NCBI RefSeq assembly: GCF_004521915.1
Contig: NZ_SDKD01000030.1
Location: 1 to 34,895 of the forward strand
Reading direction: 5' to 3'
Source: Brevibacillus migulae
GTDB lineage: Bacteria > Bacillota > Bacilli > Brevibacillales > Brevibacillaceae
Length of the DNA: 34,895 nt
In this document: positions 1 to 7,652 of the stretch, one piece after another
Position numbering within the stretch: the stretch's first letter is position 1
How the letters are laid out: each line of letters opens with the position of its first letter
Notes under the pieces: model-generated
What the model was told of the DNA's origin: nothing
Seen by the model: only the letters and a program-made list of their open reading frames with translations
Databases searched by the model: none
Position numbers and translations under genes: made by a program

Positions 1-36
1 AAACCCCAGTAAAATATGGGGTTTCTCGTCAGTCTG

Positions 37-62
37 AAGCACCGGTCTCGGTGCTTTTTTCT
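37..62 (+). terminator. Rho-independent terminator of a gene left of the window
   Basis: An 8-bp stem (37-44 with 49-56, AAGCACCG / CGGTGCTT) with a GTCT loop runs into a T tract, reading rightward. A second hairpin, AAACCCC (1-7) with GGGGTTT (18-24), lies just before it and could end leftward transcription from the exporter gene at 69-845. Confidence 0.75.
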
Positions 63-68
63 TGCTTC

Positions 69-845
69 CTACATCAATAATTCATAGACCATTTTGGAAA
101 TGAGTGTGATCGATACAATCAGGAACAATGGCCGTACATAGCGCACACCTGTTTTGACCGCCATGCGCGCACCGAGCGTAGCACCGAACAGCATGGCGAC
201 CCCCATCGTTAACCCGACAACGAAAAGGACCTTTCCTTCCCATATGAAAACCCCGAGGGAGGCGAGATTGCTGGCCAGATTCAGGATACGTCCGTTACCC
301 GCCCCGATGACAAAATCATAGCCAAACAGCAGGACCATCATGAACACGAAAAAGGAACCAGTTCCAGGTCCGAAGAAGCCATCATAAAAGCCGATGATGA
401 AGGTGAGCGGAACGCCCCAGCCCAAGGTGAACTTGGTCAGCCCCTTCAACTTGGTGTCTTTGCCAAAATTCTTATTTTTCAGCGTGTAAAAAAAGATCAG
501 AACCATCATGACGATGACAAGCGGGCGAATGATCTCTGCAGGAACAAGCAGTACCGTCTTCGTCCCGAGCAAGGCCCCGATAAAGGATACCGGGAACAGG
601 ATGAGCATCAGCTTTTTGTCATACTTGCCCATACTGATGAACGTCGTGGAGCTGGTTGCCGAGGACATCGTGCCGGCCAGCTTGTTGGTGCCAAGCGCAT
701 AATAGGGGTCGATTCCCAATCCCAGCAAAGCGGGGAGAGAAATGAGTCCGCCGCCGCCTACACAGCTATCGATGAATGCGGCGACAAATCCAAACAACGC
801 CAAAAACAGGATCGTGGATAGGTCTAGTTCAAACAATGGATTCAC
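69..845 (-). CDS. TauE/SafE family sulfite/anion exporter
   Basis: Predicted multi-pass inner-membrane permease of 258 aa, the usual size for the TauE/SafE (COG0730) family, which moves sulfite, sulfonates or other organic anions. The sequence shows the two-repeat architecture: a first helix followed by a Gly-rich loop (CVGGGGLISLPALL, about residues 28-41) and a second repeat starting near residue 150 with GFYDGFFGPGTGSFF. Seven or eight hydrophobic segments are visible. The start is GTG at 845; the upstream ribosome site is weak (no clear GGAGG), so the start is less certain than the reading frame. It is separated from the DUF2243 gene by about 90 bp and may be transcribed with it. The substrate cannot be told from sequence. 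Confidence 0.85.
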   Translation of the reverse strand: MNPLFELDLSTILFLALFGFVAAFIDSCVGGGGLISLPALLGLGIDPYYALGTNKLAGTMSSATSSTTFISMGKYDKKLMLILFPVSFIGALLGTKTVLLVPAEIIRPLVIVMMVLIFFYTLKNKNFGKDTKLKGLTKFTLGWGVPLTFIIGFYDGFFGPGTGSFFVFMMVLLFGYDFVIGAGNGRILNLASNLASLGVFIWEGKVLFVVGLTMGVAMLFGATLGARMAVKTGVRYVRPLFLIVSITLISKMVYELLM

Positions 846-938
846 CTGATTTCAATAAGATGGGATAGATAGACCTAGTCTAACACGTCCCCCATTCTTT
901 TCAAGATCTATTGAATTTCCATAGAACGAACCAGCATA

Positions 939-1379
939 TTATCTCATGCGAAAACCTGTGTTTTCCGCACTGCGCTTGAGCCCCCAGCCGATCAAAATCA
1001 GCAGCAGCCCGGAGATGTCAAAGGAAATATCATAGTAGAACTGCTCAGGGCCCGGTTTGACGTGATGAATCTGCAGGATGTGATGGTTGATGATCCCTTC
1101 CAAAAAATTGAAGACCCCCGCCCCAAAAAGCACGCCGCCTGCAAACGTGCGCATGTTGCTCGTTGGATGGTCAGGGTCGCTTTTCCATAACAGAAGACCA
1201 GCCCAGAAAATGATGATCGTCACGAACAAGTGAAAGTAACCGTCGCTCACGATCTGATGAAAGCGATCGGTATGCATATACACACTGTGCCATTGCAGAA
1301 TCTGGTGAAACACAATCCCGTCCAACATGCCGATCGTGCCGACGCCAAGCAGGAATGCTCCCCAAAACGTGGAACGCAT
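939..1379 (-). CDS. DUF2243 family membrane protein
   Basis: 146-aa membrane protein with four hydrophobic segments. The motif DGIVFHQILQWHS (about residues 20-32) and its degenerate second copy EGIINHHILQIHH (about residues 94-106) are the hallmark of DUF2243. The paired His-containing helices suggest a metal- or haem-like site, but that is inference; the family has no established function. ATG at 1379 follows a good ribosome site (GGAGGTG, 8 nt away). It lies upstream of the TauE-type exporter on the same strand. Confidence 0.8.
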   Translation of the reverse strand: MRSTFWGAFLLGVGTIGMLDGIVFHQILQWHSVYMHTDRFHQIVSDGYFHLFVTIIIFWAGLLLWKSDPDHPTSNMRTFAGGVLFGAGVFNFLEGIINHHILQIHHVKPGPEQFYYDISFDISGLLLILIGWGLKRSAENTGFRMR

Positions 1380-1613
1380 TCGCGATGCACCTCCAAAGGG
1401 TCATAATTTTTTAGTATGGGTCAGGAGTCCGATAAATATTCAAAAGTCCCATCCGCCAGATTGCAGATGAATGGAGGGACTGCGTCCAATAATGCCTATG
1501 CATCCGCGCATTCGTGGAGAAATATCCTGTCGTTCCTGGAGGATGTGTTGGCAAAGTAAATTCAGGCGGATGAGGCAAATGCAAATATTAACGAAACTTT
1601 TGCAACTGATTTG

Positions 1614-1642
1614 TTGTGATAGTGGTATGATTGGTTTATAAT
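1614..1642 (+). promoter_or_regulatory. SigA-type promoter of sodA
   Basis: A -35 TTGTGA (1614-1619), 17-bp spacer and consensus -10 TATAAT (1637-1642) sit 41 bp before the sodA start, and an AAGGAGG ribosome site lies at 1669-1675. The rest of the 1380-1613 gap shows nothing I can assign. Confidence 0.75.
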
Positions 1643-1683
1643 GAATATGGTAGAGTAACCCAATTATCAAGGAGGAATTTCAC

Positions 1684-2292
1684 ATGGCTCATCAACTGCC
1701 TGAATTGCCTTACGCACATAATGCACTGGAACCACACATTGACGCTCAAACCATGGAGATCCACCACGGTCGTCACCATGCTACATACGTGAACAACCTG
1801 AATGCTGCTCTGGAAGCTCATGCAGATCTGCAAGGAAAAAGCATCGAAGAACTGATCGGCAACCTGGATGCAGTTCCAGAAGCAATCCGCACTGCGGTTC
1901 GCAACAACGGTGGTGGACATGCTAACCACACACTGTTCTGGCAAATCATCGGACCAAATGGCGGCGGTGAACCGACTGGCGCATTGGCTGACGCGATCAA
2001 TGCAGCTTTCGGCAGCTTCGATAACTTCAAAGCTGAATTTGCAAAAGCGGCAACTACCCGCTTCGGTTCTGGCTGGGCTTGGCTGATCGTAGACGGCGGC
2101 AAAGTAGCAATCACTTCCACTCCTAACCAAGACAGCCCATTGATGGAAGGCAAAACGCCTATCCTGGGTCTGGACGTATGGGAGCACGCTTATTACCTGA
2201 AATACCAAAACAAACGCCCTGACTACATTGCAGCATTCTGGAACGTAGTAAACTGGGATGAAGTAAGCAAACGTTTCGAAGCAGCGAAATAA
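1684..2292 (+). CDS. sodA: Superoxide dismutase (Mn/Fe)
   Basis: Cytoplasmic enzyme that dismutates superoxide to peroxide and oxygen. At 202 aa it has the normal family length. All four metal ligands are in place: His27 (in MEIHHGRHH), His82 (HANHTLFW), Asp164 and His168 (DVWEHAYY). GGGHANHTLFW with Gly77/Gly78 and the context around residues 145-150 favour manganese, as in other Firmicutes, but metal choice is not certain from sequence. It has its own strong promoter and terminator, so it is monocistronic and probably highly expressed; its codon use is noticeably biased towards a few preferred codons compared with neighbours. Confidence 0.97.
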   Translation: MAHQLPELPYAHNALEPHIDAQTMEIHHGRHHATYVNNLNAALEAHADLQGKSIEELIGNLDAVPEAIRTAVRNNGGGHANHTLFWQIIGPNGGGEPTGALADAINAAFGSFDNFKAEFAKAATTRFGSGWAWLIVDGGKVAITSTPNQDSPLMEGKTPILGLDVWEHAYYLKYQNKRPDYIAAFWNVVNWDEVSKRFEAAK

Positions 2293-2310
2293 GTTTCACG
2301 GCTAGTACAG

Positions 2311-2345
2311 AACGGCATGCCCATTTAGAGGGTGTGCCGTTTTTT
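2311..2345 (+). terminator. sodA terminator
   Basis: Stem AACGGCA (2311-2317) with TGCCGTT (2335-2341), continued inward by two G-T pairs and three C-G pairs, followed by a T run at 2340-2345. Confidence 0.85.
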
Positions 2346-2400
2346 GTAGTTATGATGCTTTTACAATTTTTAGAGCTGGGGCGAAGCAAACGCCACGTGA

Positions 2401-2608
2401 GGAAGGGAAGAACGGGACGAGGCGCAGTTTTTGCCACACCTGCTGAGGTGGAGCTTGCAAAAGCGGTACACGCTTGTCGCGCAACCTCGACGGTTGAATA
2501 CGCTTCCTCGAAACTTTTGCGCGACGTACCGTTTTTGCAAGCGGAACCGGACAGTCTTGCTCCCTTGTAGGTGTGGCAAGTACGAAGCCTCGCCCGTTCT
2601 TCCCTTCC
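2401..2608. repeat. Large imperfect inverted repeat (fold-back element)
   Basis: About 100-nt arms face each other. Segments 2401-2423 and 2587-2608 are reverse complements with one base deleted; 2431-2443 pairs with 2567-2579 (12 of 13); 2453-2469 pairs with 2526-2542 (16 of 17, the exception a G-T pair); 2476-2484 pairs perfectly with 2517-2525. The centre has a small hairpin (2483-2486 with 2492-2495). It lies between the sodA terminator and the promoter region of the cation transporter gene. No credible ORF with a ribosome site occupies it; the open frames crossing it look like artefacts of its composition. A pyrimidine-rich, purine-poor tract follows (2599-2690). Possibilities are a MITE-like mobile repeat or a structured RNA. 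Confidence 0.8.
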
Positions 2609-2784
2609 CCCACCACAATGTTTGCACAGACCAAACTTGCACAAAGCCAACTTTCTTTCCCTCCCCCTGCTTTCCTGCCCCGCCACAAAAACGTTTCTCT
2701 GGACTAACATGGCTTTTGTTTTTTAGTATAGGGAAGGCAATAATATTGTCGTGTTTGTCTGTTGAACGGAGGTTGTGTGCAGCG

Positions 2785-3681
2785 ATGCAAGGAGAACAGA
2801 GTGATACTCGCTACCAAATGGGGAGAAAGGGTGTCTACCTAAGCATTTTCGCCTATTTGCTGCTATCTGCCACAAAGATCGGATTTGGTCTGGCAACCGG
2901 TGCAAAAGCACTTGTAGCGGATGGGTGGAATAACGTTTCGGATGTGTTGGCCTCTTTGGTCATCCTGTTGGGCATGTGGATCGCCCAAAAGCCGGCAGAT
3001 CATGATCATCGTTATGGCCATGTTCGCGCCGAAACGATGGCATCGCTGATTGCGGCCTTTTTGATGGCAGTCGTCGGGGTGGATGTCCTGAAGCAGGCAA
3101 TCGGCGCTTTCCTCAGAGGCCCGATACTTTCCGCTCCGGATCCGTTGGCCATGTATATTGCGGTTGCTTCGGCAGTCGTGATGTACCTCGTATATCGATA
3201 CAATGTACGAATCGCGAAACAAACACAGAATGCCGCCATGATGGCGGCAGCTTACGATAATCGCTCCGATGCGTGGGTTAGCCTGGGGGCGGCGCTCGGT
3301 ATTGGTGCAGCACAGCTCGGTTGGTATTGGGCGGATCCAGTATTGGCAGTCATCATCGGCGGATTGATCCTGCGCACGGCTTGGGAGGTTGGCTACGAGG
3401 CGATTCATTCCCTGATGGATGGGTTCGACGCCAAGCGATTGGCCGAGATCGAGGAGCAGATCGAGCAGATCGATGGCATCCACGAGGTCAAAGATATACG
3501 TGCCCGTTACCAAGGGAGCGCGGTCCATGTAGATGTGACGATCGGCGTTGACCATCATCTGACCGTAGTCGAGAGCCATGAGCTGACCGAGCGGGTGGAA
3601 TCCCGACTGATTGGCAAGGAAGGGATTGAGCGGGTCTACATTCATGTGGAGCCAGCCAAACGGAAAATGGCAAAGGTGTAA
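2785..3681 (+). CDS. Cation diffusion facilitator family transporter
   Basis: 298-aa inner-membrane divalent metal/proton antiporter, the normal CDF size. The N-terminal half carries six helices; the metal site is visible as DGWNNVSD (helix II, HxxxD/DxxxD class with Asn) and AYDNRSDAWVS (helix V), and a His-rich loop (DHDHRYGH) follows helix II. The C-terminal cytoplasmic domain (about residues 205-298) has the dimerising ferredoxin-like fold with HVDVTIGVD and a terminal HIHVEP-type motif (VYIHVEP). The reading frame is open far upstream, into the fold-back element, but the start was set at ATG 2785 because family homology begins there and GGAGG lies at 2768-2772 (12-nt spacing, rather long). 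Likely exports Zn, Co, Mn or Fe; which one is not visible. Confidence 0.9.
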   Translation: MQGEQSDTRYQMGRKGVYLSIFAYLLLSATKIGFGLATGAKALVADGWNNVSDVLASLVILLGMWIAQKPADHDHRYGHVRAETMASLIAAFLMAVVGVDVLKQAIGAFLRGPILSAPDPLAMYIAVASAVVMYLVYRYNVRIAKQTQNAAMMAAAYDNRSDAWVSLGAALGIGAAQLGWYWADPVLAVIIGGLILRTAWEVGYEAIHSLMDGFDAKRLAEIEEQIEQIDGIHEVKDIRARYQGSAVHVDVTIGVDHHLTVVESHELTERVESRLIGKEGIERVYIHVEPAKRKMAKV

Positions 3682-3863
3682 TCCGCTGAATTCACCATTT
3701 GATTCTTCCATGGAATGAAGCTTGGTTTCCGTAACGTGCTGGCGAGCTTGTTCATGGTTGCAATGTTGCTGACGATGGGCTTGTGCGGGTGGGTACTTCA
3801 ATCTATTGGAACAAAATACCTTGAAAAGTAAGACACCCCAAGCCGAACTGATGACTCCATGCA

Positions 3864-3893
3864 AAAAGCCCGGTTAACTGAAACCGGGCTTTT
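3864..3893. terminator. Bidirectional terminator
   Basis: Perfect 12-bp stem AAAAGCCCGGTT (3864-3875) with AACCGGGCTTTT (3882-3893), 6-nt loop, A run on the left and T run on the right. It serves the cation transporter gene and the convergent LysR gene. Confidence 0.9.
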
Positions 3894-3908
3894 ATGCTGT
3901 CAACATGT

Positions 3909-4820
3909 TCAGCCTAACGATCGGTTGCTGTGTTCAATGACGCTCTGAATATAAGACTGCAATACCTCGATGAACAGTTTGGCCGCTTTGCCCATAAACC
4001 GGTCTGCACGGTAAATGATACAGATGTCTTGACTTGGTGTAGGATTCAACAGGGTGACGGCGGTGATATTATCTCGATTCAGATTATCGACTAACAAGCG
4101 GGGGAGAATGCAAGCTCCTATGCCTTGCTCGACCAAGGATAGCAATGTCGACAGAGTGGACGTTACAATCGGACTGTCGAGCGTGATCCCCTTTTGCTGA
4201 CAGCAGGCATTAAGGACCTTTGAAATTTGGTGTTCCGGACCGAACGTAACTAGCTTCATATTCTGCAGTTGCTCAAAAGGAATCGCTTTCGCTTTTGCAA
4301 TGGGGTGATCTGAGGGTACTGCCAAGACGAACTCCTCATGGAACAGCGGTATCACTGCGATACGATCATCGGGTTTGTCGGGTGTTGTAGTAACCCCGAG
4401 ATCCCGGATACCGTCGACAACCTGTTCGTACACATCTGTCGACTCAGTGACCTTTATCGACAGCTTCGGGTACGAGCGATGAAAGTCGATAAGCAGGGCG
4501 TCAAACAAAAGATCCCCGTCGCCGGGAAGAATCCCGATGTCCAGCTTACCACCCTCCACTTTCTTTAAATCCGAGATGGCCCTTTCAATATAGTCAATGC
4601 GTTCGAAGATAATCTTGCTCTGCTCCAAAAGGACTTGCCCTGCATCTGTTAAAGCAATCCGCCTGCCAATGCGATCAAATAGCGGAAGTCCAAGCTCATT
4701 TTCCAAAAACTTTATTTGTTGACTGAGGTTCGACTGGGTCGTACAGAGATTTTCTGCCGCTTTGGAGAAGTGCATCTCCTTGCATATGGCCGCAAAATAC
4801 TGGAGCTGTCTGAGTTCCAT
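3909..4820 (-). CDS. LysR family transcriptional regulator
   Basis: 303 aa, standard LysR length. Residues 1-60 form the winged helix-turn-helix (FSKAAENLCTTQSNLSQQIKFLE), followed by a linker helix and a periplasmic-binding-like effector domain from about residue 90 (KLDIGILPGDGDLLFDALL...). It resembles the CynR/YofA group of regulators in general layout, but the inducer is not predictable. It is divergent from the DinB-family gene at 5031, with 210 bp between the starts, which is the classical arrangement for a LysR regulator and its target. The start at ATG 4820 fits the domain boundary (MELRQLQYF); a good upstream GAGGAAC ribosome site supports it. Confidence 0.93.
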   Translation of the reverse strand: MELRQLQYFAAICKEMHFSKAAENLCTTQSNLSQQIKFLENELGLPLFDRIGRRIALTDAGQVLLEQSKIIFERIDYIERAISDLKKVEGGKLDIGILPGDGDLLFDALLIDFHRSYPKLSIKVTESTDVYEQVVDGIRDLGVTTTPDKPDDRIAVIPLFHEEFVLAVPSDHPIAKAKAIPFEQLQNMKLVTFGPEHQISKVLNACCQQKGITLDSPIVTSTLSTLLSLVEQGIGACILPRLLVDNLNRDNITAVTLLNPTPSQDICIIYRADRFMGKAAKLFIEVLQSYIQSVIEHSNRSLG

Positions 4821-4960
4821 TTTTTCACGTTCCTCTTTCCAATTTTTGTACAGTATAGAAGCAAATTACTTCCATCCAGTATAGCGAAGATATGGATGAT
4901 TTGCACGAATAGATAATCAATCGATTAGTGAGACCGATCAATTGCATCGGAATCGTGTGA

Positions 4961-4989
4961 TTGTTGCATATTCAGGGGAGAGCTACACT
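4961..4989 (+). promoter_or_regulatory. Promoter of the DinB/NTF2-like gene pair
   Basis: -35 TTGTTG (4961-4966), 17-bp spacer, -10 TACACT (4984-4989). Upstream, 4910-4945 contains an AATCGATT palindrome and repeated GATCAAT/ATCAAT words that could bind the divergent LysR protein; that is inference. Confidence 0.55.
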
Positions 4990-5030
4990 TGCATTAGAGA
5001 GAAACATCAAAAAAGAGGAGGCATTATCAT

Positions 5031-5495
5031 ATGAGTCAAACAATTATCCACACCAGTAAAGTGATTCGCCAGGTTGTCATTGGTCAGGTTCAAGCAATTT
5101 CCGAGGAACAGCTCGACGTACAGCCGAAGGGCTTCAACAACACAATCCGATGGAATGTCGGTCACATGATCTATTGGATGGATCAGTACTCCACGCTTTG
5201 TTTCGATTCTCCATCCCGGATTCCGGATCAGTATGAAGCGCTGTTTGCCTCCGGTACGAAGCCATCTTCGTGGACAACAGCTCCCCCGAGCAAAGAAGAG
5301 TTGCTTCAATTGCTAACGATGCAGCTTTCCCGCCTATCCGAGCTGACGCCTGAGATGCTGAATGCACCATTGAAATCGCCCTATATCATGGGCCCATTCC
5401 AATTCGATACAGCAGGCGAGCTGTTCAATTTTGCTCTGGTTCACGAAGGAGTTCATCTAGGTACAGTTTCAAGCCAGCTTAAGCTCATCAAATGA
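5031..5495 (+). CDS. DinB family protein (YfiT/DinB-like putative metalloenzyme)
   Basis: 154 aa, the usual DinB/DUF664-like four-helix-bundle length. The three histidines expected to hold the metal are present: His45 (WNVGHM), His138 and His142 (HEGVH near the C-terminus). Family members are thiol-dependent transferases or hydrolases, often linked to bacillithiol in Firmicutes, so a detoxification role is plausible but not shown. ATG 5031 follows AGAGGAGG with about 9 nt spacing. It is the first gene of a probable two-gene operon with the NTF2-like gene (64 bp gap) and diverges from the LysR regulator. Confidence 0.85.
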   Translation: MSQTIIHTSKVIRQVVIGQVQAISEEQLDVQPKGFNNTIRWNVGHMIYWMDQYSTLCFDSPSRIPDQYEALFASGTKPSSWTTAPPSKEELLQLLTMQLSRLSELTPEMLNAPLKSPYIMGPFQFDTAGELFNFALVHEGVHLGTVSSQLKLIK

Positions 5496-5559
5496 AGACC
5501 CTACGCTCGGGTGCATAGAGCGAGCTGGTTCACACAATGAAATTAGGAGGCTTGTTAAG

Positions 5560-5937
5560 ATGAAAATCCATGAAGCGTTTGATGCTTTTAAACGTGCTCT
5601 CGAAACAGGGCATACAATCGATTTCCTTGAAAAGGTTACGGATGATTTTCATTTCTTCGTGCCACTCCCACTGGATGGGTGGAATCAGAAGCAGCAAGGC
5701 CGAGAACGGTTCGAGGAATTAGTCAGGTTTGAGCGCTCGGTATTTCAGATGAGCCTCACTCCGCTGATCGAGCTAGAGAATGAGAGCTACGGGATGGTAG
5801 TATTTCGCTCGGAAGGATTGCTGAACGGTAGACCTTTCCGCAATGAGCTTTCAGTCGTCTTCGAGTTCGAGAAGGATCGGATCCGCTCCTTCCGCGAATA
5901 TGTAGGCATGCCGTTAAAAAACTACGAGACCCCGTAA
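5560..5937 (+). CDS. NTF2-like / SnoaL-like protein
   Basis: 125-aa protein with the cone-shaped NTF2 fold pattern: N-terminal helices (IHEAFDAFKRALE, FLEKVTDDFHFFVP), a middle helix (GRERFEELVRFERSVF) and a four-strand C-terminal sheet ending in FEFEKDRIRSFREYVG. Members are ketosteroid-isomerase-like enzymes or ligand-binding proteins; no catalytic Asp/His set stands out enough to name a reaction. AGGAGG at 5545-5550 fixes the ATG at 5560. Follows the DinB gene and probably shares its LysR-controlled promoter. Confidence 0.75.
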   Translation: MKIHEAFDAFKRALETGHTIDFLEKVTDDFHFFVPLPLDGWNQKQQGRERFEELVRFERSVFQMSLTPLIELENESYGMVVFRSEGLLNGRPFRNELSVVFEFEKDRIRSFREYVGMPLKNYETP

Positions 5938-6011
5938 AGGACTTCCAAGAACTTTACCGCTTATTTGAAGACAGAAAATAATAGCGCTGATTTCCCTTTC
6001 AGTTCAAACAT

Positions 6012-6062
6012 AAACAGCGGTCAATCCAAAACCTTATCTTAGGTCTCAGGTTGCCGCTGTTT
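6012..6062. terminator. Terminator-like hairpin between convergent genes
   Basis: Stem AAACAGCGG (6012-6020) with CCGCTGTTT (6054-6062), continued by CAA (6022-6024) with TTG (6051-6053), with an inner ACCT/AGGT stem. The 9-bp closing stem is identical to that of the hairpin at 34132-34191. The rest of the 5938-6172 gap holds nothing I recognise. Confidence 0.5.
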
Positions 6063-6172
6063 CATTTATCGTGGTCGGGCTATATCCTATTTTTCTGAGA
6101 CTGACGATTTTTTCGTACGAGAACGTAGCAGGATCAACATAGACAGTCCAGATCTTTATTATCAACGAACAG

Positions 6173-7174
6173 CTAGTTCAATTGAATCTCTTTTTCCGGA
6201 TCCAGTTTTTTGGCAAGCTGTTCTTCCCCGCGATGGATCCAGCCGGCAAAGGAATCGCGGATGTTTCGTTCCTTATCCATATAGACGACAGCGATAAACA
6301 TGTATTGGCTCTTGCGTTGAAAGCGTGCCCGATAGCGCAAATCCAACCATCTGATCTCATAGCCAAAAGGCTGTTCCTTGACCTCGGTGTGTACATAGCT
6401 GGCAAAGGAAAGGAACGATTTTACTTTGGGGTCTTTCATGGCTAATGTGACCAACTCATTCGACGGCTTGATCGCAAGCGTATCGAAAATCAGAGCATCA
6501 CCATGACTCAGCTCTCCGACATGCCAGTGGGTATCGGTTTTTACCAAAAAGGTCCACTGACTCCAGAAAAGCGTTGGGAATACGGTATAGCTCCCTTTGA
6601 GTCCCACGATTTCTTGTACCTGTTGCACCGCCTTGTTCCGCGCTTGGATGCGCACGATGTAGTAACCGGCAATGAGCAGATAGATCCACAGGAACGTGAC
6701 ACCAGGATTCGCTCCCGCCATCCATAGCATGAATCCGACGAGATGCAGCAAAAAGATAAAGGGGTCAAAGATGAAAATGGCATTCAAGGCGATCCATTTC
6801 CGGTTAAAGGGGGACAGTCCTTGTGTGCCGTAAGCATTAAACAGGTCGACAAACACGTGCAAAAAGACGGCAAGGAAACACCAGGCAAGCAAGTGGAGCC
6901 AAGCGGTTTGCGGCATGAAACATTGAATGAACCCAAATGTGGCAATTGTCCAAGCAAACAGAGCGGGGATGGAGTGGGATATTCCGCGATGATGACGGAT
7001 ATAGGCTGCGCTGCCGAACAGGCGGGTAAAACCGTCCAGATCGGGAGCTTGCGAGCCAATGACGGTGCCGATCATCACCGCTTCGGCCAACCCGGGTGTC
7101 TGCGCGACAAGCGGATCAAGATGGGCGAGTCCTGCCAGACCAAACCCCATTGCAAAATGAGTAGCGGTATCCAT
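6173..7174 (-). CDS. yfhP: YfhP-type membrane-bound metal-dependent hydrolase (DUF457/YdjM family)
   Basis: 333 aa. The N-terminal membrane domain (residues 1-200, four or five helices) carries the conserved metal-site signature of the YdjM/LexA-binding-inner-membrane hydrolase group: MDTATHFAMG at the start, SQAPDLDGF near residue 43, and HHRGISHS near residue 62, plus a later HVFVDLFNAYGTQGLSPF. The C-terminal half is soluble with beta-strand character. In B. subtilis yfhP precedes yfhQ (mutY); here it lies next to mutY but on the opposite strand. YfhP is described in B. subtilis as affecting spore germination genes or expression of yfhO/fabL-region functions only tentatively, so I claim the family, not a role. 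ATG 7174 follows AAAGGAGG at 12 nt. Confidence 0.85.
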   Translation of the reverse strand: MDTATHFAMGFGLAGLAHLDPLVAQTPGLAEAVMIGTVIGSQAPDLDGFTRLFGSAAYIRHHRGISHSIPALFAWTIATFGFIQCFMPQTAWLHLLAWCFLAVFLHVFVDLFNAYGTQGLSPFNRKWIALNAIFIFDPFIFLLHLVGFMLWMAGANPGVTFLWIYLLIAGYYIVRIQARNKAVQQVQEIVGLKGSYTVFPTLFWSQWTFLVKTDTHWHVGELSHGDALIFDTLAIKPSNELVTLAMKDPKVKSFLSFASYVHTEVKEQPFGYEIRWLDLRYRARFQRKSQYMFIAVVYMDKERNIRDSFAGWIHRGEEQLAKKLDPEKEIQLN

Positions 7175-7342
7175 GAAGCGTGCGTTCCTCCTTTAATCCA
7201 AACAAGAGGCAAGGTACATACTCCTACTATTATAACGCGCGAAAAGGCCAAACACTATTCCTACGGAGGAAAAAAAGCAAGACAGGCTTGTCTGCAAAGA
7301 GTGACTCCTGTACGATGAAAAGATGAACAAGGAGGGGTGTCG

Positions 7343-7636
7343 ATGAACATCACCGTGTTTATGGAATACAAGCTGAGCGAAGAGAAACGGGACAGCTATT
7401 TTCAGCAGATCGAACAGAGCAAGCAAGGCATCGAAGCGCGCGGTGGCCAAAACTATTGCTGGTATGAGGCAATCGAGCAGCCACAATTGTTTGTAGAGAT
7501 GTTTACGGTCGATTCGTATGAACAGTACGAAGCCATCAAAGCATGGCGGCAAAATGACGTCGCTTTTTGTGAGCATATCGCAGGAGGAGCGGCCAAGCTG
7601 CACGTCTGGGCGTTCCGTCCCTTAGAAGTTTCTTGA
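7343..7636 (+). CDS. Small conserved protein upstream of mutY, ferredoxin-like (dimeric alpha-beta barrel) pattern
   Basis: 97 aa. I do not recognise a named family. Predicted beta-alpha-beta layout: a strand (NITVFMEYKL), a helix (EEKRDSYFQQIEQSKQGIEA), strands (YCWYEAIEQPQLFVEMFTV), a helix (SYEQYEAIKAWRQ) and a final strand (KLHVWAFRPL) ending in a pattern like small monooxygenase/NIPSNAP-type dimeric barrels. An in-frame GTG at 7337 exists, but AAGGAGG at 7329-7335 places the start at ATG 7343. It is 16 bp before mutY on the same strand and is probably co-transcribed with it. Confidence 0.75.
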   Translation: MNITVFMEYKLSEEKRDSYFQQIEQSKQGIEARGGQNYCWYEAIEQPQLFVEMFTVDSYEQYEAIKAWRQNDVAFCEHIAGGAAKLHVWAFRPLEVS

Positions 7637-7652
7637 GACACAGGAGTGAACC

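Noticed and set aside
2431..2784. N-terminal extension of the cation transporter frame
   Set aside because: The 118 extra codons lie in the fold-back element and pyrimidine-rich tract; no family homology and no ribosome site.
3715..3831. 38-codon ORF with a hydrophobic segment after the cation transporter gene
   Set aside because: It has an attractive membrane-like sequence but no ribosome site, and it lies in a short gap before a terminator; too weak to call a gene.
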